Below are positions 49,404 to 53,579 of a stretch of DNA of 53,579 nt, piece by piece (positions within the stretch are counted from its first letter, which is position 1; each line of letters starts with the position of its first letter). The notes under the pieces were generated by a model. That model ran no database searches. It was not told the DNA's origin and saw nothing but the letters and a program-made list of their open reading frames with translations. A program made the position numbers and the translations under genes. Source of the stretch: DSUN01 sp035527715 (GTDB lineage Bacteria > Planctomycetota > PUPC01 > DSUN01); the NCBI GenBank assembly GCA_035527715.1, contig DATKZY010000089.1:1-53579 (forward strand), read 5' to 3'.

Positions 49404-49540
49404 CCCGCCGAGGCAGCTTTCTCAAGGCGCTCGAAGTACAGCTCGAAGGCGCGGACATCGTCGTCGGGTGCGGTCCCGCTTGGGCCGTACGGAATGGCAA
49501 AGTGCCGGCCGGCGCGATTGTAGCCCGCTGCGTGGCCTTG
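49400..49540 (-). pseudogene. N-terminal part of the AccI-like nuclease in another frame
   Basis: A frame without ATG, GTG or TTG start reading GRHFAIPYGPSGTAPDDDVR and FELYFERLEKAASAG up to TGA at 49402-49400, which overlaps the ATG of the main fragment. It is protein-like with typical codon choice. Joined by a one-base shift it would precede KRPDLLVF naturally. Either a frame-shift mutation, a sequence error, or programmed coupling. A promoter lies within its upstream end. Confidence 0.55.
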
Positions 49541-49544
49541 TCAA
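49517..49544 (-). promoter_or_regulatory. Promoter of the restriction-modification genes
   Basis: On the minus strand, TTGACA (49544-49539), 16 nt, TACAAT (49522-49517). It overlaps the upstream end of the N-terminal fragment. Confidence 0.65.
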
Positions 49545-49596
49545 GGACATTCGCGGGTGACGGAAAGACGCCTGCTTCGGATGGCGGCCGGACGAG

Positions 49597-50529
49597 CTAT
49601 CCGCGGGCGACGCGCTTGGCCATCCGCAGCACGTTGCCTCGCGGGGGCCGCGCCTTGTGCTCGAACTCGGTCATGTACTGCGCGGCGCCGGGGAAGGCAG
49701 CGGCGTTCAGCGGCCTGCCGTGGTCGGCCACGCGGAGCGCCAGCTCCTCGTCGCGGGTGAGGATGAGGACGTGGAAGACGTTGTCGTTGTTGCCGTCGTA
49801 GGCCTGCTGGTGGATGACGTCGCAGATTTCGGCGATGGCCTTCTCCAGGCGCGCGCGTTCGAGGTCCGTGTAGCCCCTCCAGTTCGGCAGCGCGGCCACG
49901 AACTGCTGGAAGGCCCGCAGGATCCGCGGCTGGCAGGGCACCATGACCTCGATGACCTGGCCCCCGCGGGCCCGCGCCGAAGCTATCTGGCCCGAGGCCT
50001 GCGCGGTGTACACGGTGTTGCAGTGCGGGCAGCGGTACCGCCCCGGCTGGGCGAACTCCAGGGTGACGGCGCACCCCGCGCACTCCGCGCGCAGGGGGAA
50101 CGAAGGGGTGGCGGGCGCGGGACCGCCCGGGGGCGGCTCCCCCGGCGGCGCGCCGCCCACCTCGGTGGCGGGCCTCGCGCTCACCTGCGCCCGCGCGTCC
50201 TCCATCGTCTTGGTGATGGGCAGCACGCTGTTCACCCCGACGATCTCCATCAGGGAGTAGACCTTGTTTTGCAGGTTCATCAGCACCAGCTCCCCGCCCT
50301 TCTCGTGGAACTGGTCGAACTGGATCACCAGGTCGCCGATCGCCGTGGAGTTCGCGTAGGTGACGTGCTCCATGTCCAGAATGCAGCGCGTCATGCCGTC
50401 GCTGATCACCGACTTCATGGCGTTCAGGAACTGGTCTCGGGTCGGCTGGTCGAGCGCCCCGCCGAGGTGCACGATCACGCCCTTGTCCACGCCTTCCAGG
50501 GGTTCGACCTTGATCTCCAGCGTGCTCAT
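49597..50529 (-). CDS. STAS / zinc ribbon / HATPase fusion regulator
   Basis: A 310-aa fusion. Residues 1-110 are a STAS (anti-sigma antagonist) domain, with the usual phospho-site region VTYANSTAIGDLV (S61 or T62). Pro-rich linker, then a zinc ribbon (C150, C153, C167, C170), then an RsbW-like HATPase (about 190-310): N-box AIAEICDVIHQQAY, G1 box LRVADHGRPLN (D269, G271), end PPRGNVLRMAKRV. The N-box Asn that holds magnesium appears to be Val238, so kinase activity is doubtful. In the usual partner-switch these two domains sit on opposing proteins; here they are one chain. The gene is divergent from the bL12-like gene. Confidence 0.85.
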   Translation of the reverse strand: MSTLEIKVEPLEGVDKGVIVHLGGALDQPTRDQFLNAMKSVISDGMTRCILDMEHVTYANSTAIGDLVIQFDQFHEKGGELVLMNLQNKVYSLMEIVGVNSVLPITKTMEDARAQVSARPATEVGGAPPGEPPPGGPAPATPSFPLRAECAGCAVTLEFAQPGRYRCPHCNTVYTAQASGQIASARARGGQVIEVMVPCQPRILRAFQQFVAALPNWRGYTDLERARLEKAIAEICDVIHQQAYDGNNDNVFHVLILTRDEELALRVADHGRPLNAAAFPGAAQYMTEFEHKARPPRGNVLRMAKRVARG

Positions 50530-50586
50530 CTGTGCGCTCCGTGGGGTTCCCCGGCGCGTCCCCGCGCCCTGTACTTGCTCGTCGCT

Positions 50587-50615
50587 ATCTTACACCTGCC
50601 GTGCCGGGGTGTCAA
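50587..50615 (-). promoter_or_regulatory. Promoter of the STAS fusion gene
   Basis: On the minus strand, TTGACA (50615-50610), 17 nt, TAAGAT (50592-50587). Confidence 0.6.
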
Positions 50616-50641
50616 GCCGAAGCGCTGCCGGGCCGGCTTTC

Positions 50642-50670
50642 TTGACTCGATTTTCGCTTTCTGCTACGAT
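50642..50670 (+). promoter_or_regulatory. Promoter of the bL12-like / kinase genes
   Basis: TTGACT (50642-50647), 17 nt, TACGAT (50665-50670). Divergent from the promoter at 50587-50615, 26 bp apart. Confidence 0.65.
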
Positions 50671-50724
50671 CCTCGCACGTGGGTGGATTGCCCGCTTGCG
50701 CTCTCACCCGAAGGAGGTGTCGCA

Positions 50725-52065
50725 ATGTCCGCAGCCGCACCCAGGGCGGACTTCAAGCTCGTCCTCCTGTCGGTCAATTCGGCCCAGGTTCAGGGCGTGG
50801 TCGCCGAGCTGACGGAAGTGTTCCCCATCGACCAGAAGACGGCCCTGGACGCCGTGCAGAACACCCCGATCGTTCTCATCGCCGGGATGACCCAGGTCAT
50901 GGCGGCGAATCTCAGGTCCCACCTGATCCGCCTCCGCCGCCTGGGCGCCCAACTCAAGCTGACCTCCGACCCTGTGGGAAAGCTCAAGCAGTTTCGCTGG
51001 CCCGCGCCGCCCCCCGCGGTGCTGCGGCCCGCGAACCTCTTCGTGTGCCCCGCGTGCGGCGGCCGCTTCGTCGTGCGCCCGTGGCAGCCGACCCCGGCCG
51101 CGCCCGCCCCGGCCGCGCCCGCACAGGCGGCGGCCCCCCCGGAAGCGGCCGAAGCCCCGGCACCCCCCGCCGACACGGTCGAAGCCGCCATCCCCGAGGC
51201 CGAGCCCGTCGAGCTCGCCCCCGCCGACGAGGAGCAGATCCCCGAGGCCGAGCCCGTCGAGGGCGACCTGCCCGTCGCCGAAGAGGTCCCCGAGGCCCTC
51301 CCCAGCCCGAGCGACGAGTTGGCCGAGATCACCGGCTTCCTCGACTCCATTCTCAAGGACAAGCCGAAGCCGCCGGAGGCCGAACCACCCCCCAGCCCCG
51401 CGCCGGCGCCGGCCCCCGCCGCCGCCCAGGCGCCAGCAACCTCGGGGCCGGCTGCCCCGCTCGCACCCCGGGCCGAGGCCCCCAAGCCCAAGCCAGCGCC
51501 CCCCCAGCCGCTCCCGATCGGCCCCGTCGCCGAAGAGCCCAGGACGCAGCCGCGCCCGCCGCAGTCCGCCCCAGCCATGCCAGTGGCCCAGGGACCCGCG
51601 GCCCCTGCCCGGCCCGCGCGGCCGGCGCCGCCTCCGGCGCCCGCCGCGACACCCGTCTCGCGCGAGCCGGGCACCCAGACGCGGGCGGGCCAGCCCGCGC
51701 CCGCGCGGCCGCGGCCCATGGAGATCAAGCCGGCGCCCGCCCGGCCCATGGCCATCGGAGCATCGGGCACGCAGCCCCGGCCCCTCGTGCCCCCCAGGGC
51801 GGCCGCGCCGGCCCCCAGGCCCGCGCCCGCCCCCGAGCCCGCCGGCCCCCGCTACGACGTCTCCGCCGCCAAGGTCCGCGACGCCCAGCAGGAGGGCCTC
51901 GTGCGCCTCCTCGTCGAGCGCCAGGGCATGGCGCCCGAGGAGGCCAACAGGCAGTGCGAGCGCACCGTGGTGATGGTGTGCAAGAACGCCACGGCCGCCG
52001 AGGCCGAGGACTGGCGCAAGGCCCTCGAAAAGATCGGCATCAGGCCCCGCATCCGAAAGCACTAG
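50725..52065 (+). CDS. bL12-C-domain-like protein with long Pro/Ala-rich linker
   Basis: A 446-aa protein. Residues about 9-77 (FKLVLLSVNSAQVQGVVAEL, IDQKTALDAVQNTPIVLIAG, LRRLGAQLKL) follow the ribosomal bL12 C-domain pattern. A CxxC (VCPACGG, near 111) suggests a half zinc site. Then comes about 260 residues of Pro/Ala/Glu-rich linker with little structure, containing EAEPVE and PAPARPMAIG-type repeats, then a helical C-terminus (about 380-446: KVRDAQQEGLVRLLVERQG, CERTVVMVCKNATAAEAEDW). Site GAAGGAGG before the ATG. Role unknown; the domain may bind GTPase-type or signalling partners. The next gene is a kinase 35 bp on. Confidence 0.72.
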   Translation: MSAAAPRADFKLVLLSVNSAQVQGVVAELTEVFPIDQKTALDAVQNTPIVLIAGMTQVMAANLRSHLIRLRRLGAQLKLTSDPVGKLKQFRWPAPPPAVLRPANLFVCPACGGRFVVRPWQPTPAAPAPAAPAQAAAPPEAAEAPAPPADTVEAAIPEAEPVELAPADEEQIPEAEPVEGDLPVAEEVPEALPSPSDELAEITGFLDSILKDKPKPPEAEPPPSPAPAPAPAAAQAPATSGPAAPLAPRAEAPKPKPAPPQPLPIGPVAEEPRTQPRPPQSAPAMPVAQGPAAPARPARPAPPPAPAATPVSREPGTQTRAGQPAPARPRPMEIKPAPARPMAIGASGTQPRPLVPPRAAAPAPRPAPAPEPAGPRYDVSAAKVRDAQQEGLVRLLVERQGMAPEEANRQCERTVVMVCKNATAAEAEDWRKALEKIGIRPRIRKH

Positions 52066-52100
52066 TGCCCAGGGCATGACCCGCCAGGGAGGAGCCGCCC

Positions 52101-53579
52101 ATGGCCAGGCACCCCGCCAAGTGCCCGAAGTGCGGCAGCCGACTCGAATACGAGTCGGCCGTGGACGAGAAGATCGTCTGCCCCGCCTGCCAGGTGCTCC
52201 TGAGCGTTCCAGGCAAGGTGAAGGCCTCCGATAAGGTGGACCCGCTCCTCGGCCAGTCGCTCGGGGAGTTCGAGGTCGTCGAGCTGCTCGGCCGCGGCGG
52301 CATGGGCGCCGTCTACAAGGCACGTCAGGCATCCCTCGACCGGTTCGTGGCGGTGAAGGTCCTGCCCCGCGCGGTGGCCCGCGACGCGTCGTTCATCGAG
52401 CGCTTCACCCGCGAGGCGCGCGACGCCGCGGCCGTCGTGCATCCCAACATCATCCCGATCTACGCCGTCGGGCGCGACAAGGGTTTCAACTACATCGCCA
52501 TGGAGTTTGTCGAGGGCGAAAGCCTGAGCGACACGCTCAAGCGCGACGGCCCGCTCCCCGTCGAGCGCGCGCTCGAGGTCTTCAAACAGGTGACCTCGGC
52601 AATCAGCGTGGCACACGCGAAGGGCATTGTGCACCGCGACATCAAGCCCGCGAACATCATGGTCACGGTGCACGGCCACGCAAAGCTGGCCGACTTCGGC
52701 CTCGCGAAGCGCACCGACGTGGATGTGAGCGTGACGCAGACGGGCGCGATGATGGGCACGCCCCTCTACTTCCCGCCCGAGGCGGCCCGCAGCGAACGCT
52801 ACGACGCGCGCTCTGACCTCTACTCGCTCGGCGCGACGTTTTACCATCTCCTCGCGGGCAAGCCGCCGTTCGAGGGCGCCAGCTCGATCGAGCTGGCGAT
52901 CAAGCACTCGCAGGACGCGGTTCCCCCGCTGAAGCACCTCGCGCCCGATGCCCCTGCGTCCCTCTGCGGTATCATCCACCGACTGCTCCAGAAGAAGGCG
53001 ACCGACCGCTTCCAATCCGCCGACGAGCTCCTCGACGCCTTGAATCGCGTTTCTGTAGGCGGGACGTCTCCGTCCCGCGACACCGAGCACACCGTGACCG
53101 CGGCCGAGCATCATCGCCCCTCGCTCGACGAGCGTCGTGCCGCAAAGGCCCAGGCCCGCAAGAAGCTTTTGCTCCTCGGCGGCGCCGGCGCTGCCGCCAT
53201 CATCCTCATCGTCGTCCTCGTCCTCGTTCTTCGCCCCGGCCCTCGCCCCCAGGCTGCCTCTGGTCCCCCAACACCTGACACCCGGCACCCGGAACCCTCG
53301 TCCTCTGTCCCCGCGCCCCCTTCATCCGAGCCGCCTTCCCGCGACGACGCCAACGCGGAGATCGTCTTCCGCAACGCGCAGGCGATGGCGGCGCGCCTCA
53401 ACTGGGACCAGGCCCAGGCCTACCTCGACCGGCTGCACACGAAGTATGGCGCCACCGCCTTCTACGCCGCGAAGCGCGCCGAGATCGAGGCCCTCCAGGC
53501 CAAAGTTACGTCCATCCTCAACCCTCAGCCGCCTCCGCCCAAGCCAGAACCCCCCAAGCCCGAGCCCAAGAAGGAAGAA
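52101..53579 (+). CDS. Ser/Thr protein kinase with N-terminal zinc ribbon (runs off window)
   Basis: At least 493 aa; the end is outside the window. Zinc ribbon (C8, C11, C27, C30: CPKCG ... CPAC), then a full Hanks kinase: LLGRGGMGAVYKARQ, FVAVKVLPRAVARD (Lys), IVHRDIKPANIMV (HRD), KLADFGLAKR (DFG), TPLYFPPEAARSE in place of APE. A transmembrane helix (LLLLGGAGAAAIILIVVLVL, near 355) leads to a Pro-rich outer part. The kinase linker contains a palindrome-coded piece (53059-53078), and the Pro-rich part a TGACACC-type repeat. GGGAGGAGC precedes the ATG. It is cotranscribed with the bL12-like gene. Confidence 0.9.
   Translation, partial: MARHPAKCPKCGSRLEYESAVDEKIVCPACQVLLSVPGKVKASDKVDPLLGQSLGEFEVVELLGRGGMGAVYKARQASLDRFVAVKVLPRAVARDASFIERFTREARDAAAVVHPNIIPIYAVGRDKGFNYIAMEFVEGESLSDTLKRDGPLPVERALEVFKQVTSAISVAHAKGIVHRDIKPANIMVTVHGHAKLADFGLAKRTDVDVSVTQTGAMMGTPLYFPPEAARSERYDARSDLYSLGATFYHLLAGKPPFEGASSIELAIKHSQDAVPPLKHLAPDAPASLCGIIHRLLQKKATDRFQSADELLDALNRVSVGGTSPSRDTEHTVTAAEHHRPSLDERRAAKAQARKKLLLLGGAGAAAIILIVVLVLVLRPGPRPQAASGPPTPDTRHPEPSSSVPAPPSSEPPSRDDANAEIVFRNAQAMAARLNWDQAQAYLDRLHTKYGATAFYAAKRAEIEALQAKVTSILNPQPPPPKPEPPKPEPKKEE
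53059..53078. repeat. Small palindrome inside the kinase gene
   Basis: GCGGGACG (53059-53066), loop TCTC, CGTCCCGC (53071-53078), coding for VGGTSPSRD in the linker after the kinase domain. Confidence 0.55.

Noticed and set aside
1..53579. tRNA or rRNA genes
   Set aside because: No cloverleaf with CCA-end and T-loop, and no conserved rRNA segment, was noticed on either strand; a covariance search could still find one.

Overview
The window reads as chromosomal DNA of a high-GC, uncultured-type bacterium of the PVC group, most probably Planctomycetota. This rests on gene content: a sulfatase, PQQ-like beta-propellers, a large heparinase-like protein, a propeller/cytochrome c/SUMF1 fusion, Ser/Thr kinases with extra zinc modules, and proteins resembling the exosortase-associated TIGR04073 family. 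It is an inference; no rRNA or tRNA is present to place the lineage. About 38 genes fill both strands, with sigma70-like promoters (TTGAC[AT] - 16-18 nt - TATAAT-like) in front of many transcription units.

Layout. 1-7.2 kb: MazG-like pyrophosphohydrolase; a three-gene membrane Fe-S cluster (44-aa CxxC peptide, NapH-like ferredoxin, duplicated-domain membrane protein); HEAT/TPR protein; coiled-coil protein; toroid protein. 7.4-12.9 kb: phosphodiesterase convergent with a radical SAM (MJ0619/Tes-like) - cysteine desulfurase-like operon; lipoprotein. 13.1-18.4 kb: sulfatase, SGNH hydrolase, lipoprotein, LemA and partner. 18.9-29.7 kb: two tandem PQQ-like proteins, heparinase-like protein, VOC protein, GT-C/DUF3108 fusion, secreted glycosidase-like protein. 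29.9-31.4 kb: small secreted TIGR04073-like cluster, one member broken by TGA. 31.5-36.5 kb: RibD, secreted protein, two FGGY sugar kinases. 36.5-43.9 kb: heme/SUMF1 fusion, CtpA-type protease, membrane protein, IlvN. 44.3-47.1 kb: kinase carrying ten CxxCxGxG modules. 47.2-49.5 kb: AccI-like restriction-modification island. 49.6 kb to the end: STAS/Zn-ribbon/HATPase fusion, bL12-like protein and a second kinase with a zinc ribbon, which looks like a signalling neighbourhood.

The most unusual layer is between, and sometimes inside, the genes. At least six families of palindromic elements occur without any transposase. One (copies at 1-170, 16926-17186, 43954-44249) is about 300 bp, has 27-29 bp perfect internal stems and a conserved 16-bp terminal motif, and in all three cases ends 8-17 bp upstream of a predicted -35 box. 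A 57-bp palindrome is inserted in frame in the sulfatase, and other repeats have become the start or end of open reading frames. These elements, the twin HCxDKxCxNPxH motif of the GT-C fusion, the ten-module zinc kinase and the STAS/anti-sigma fusion are the best candidates for something undescribed.
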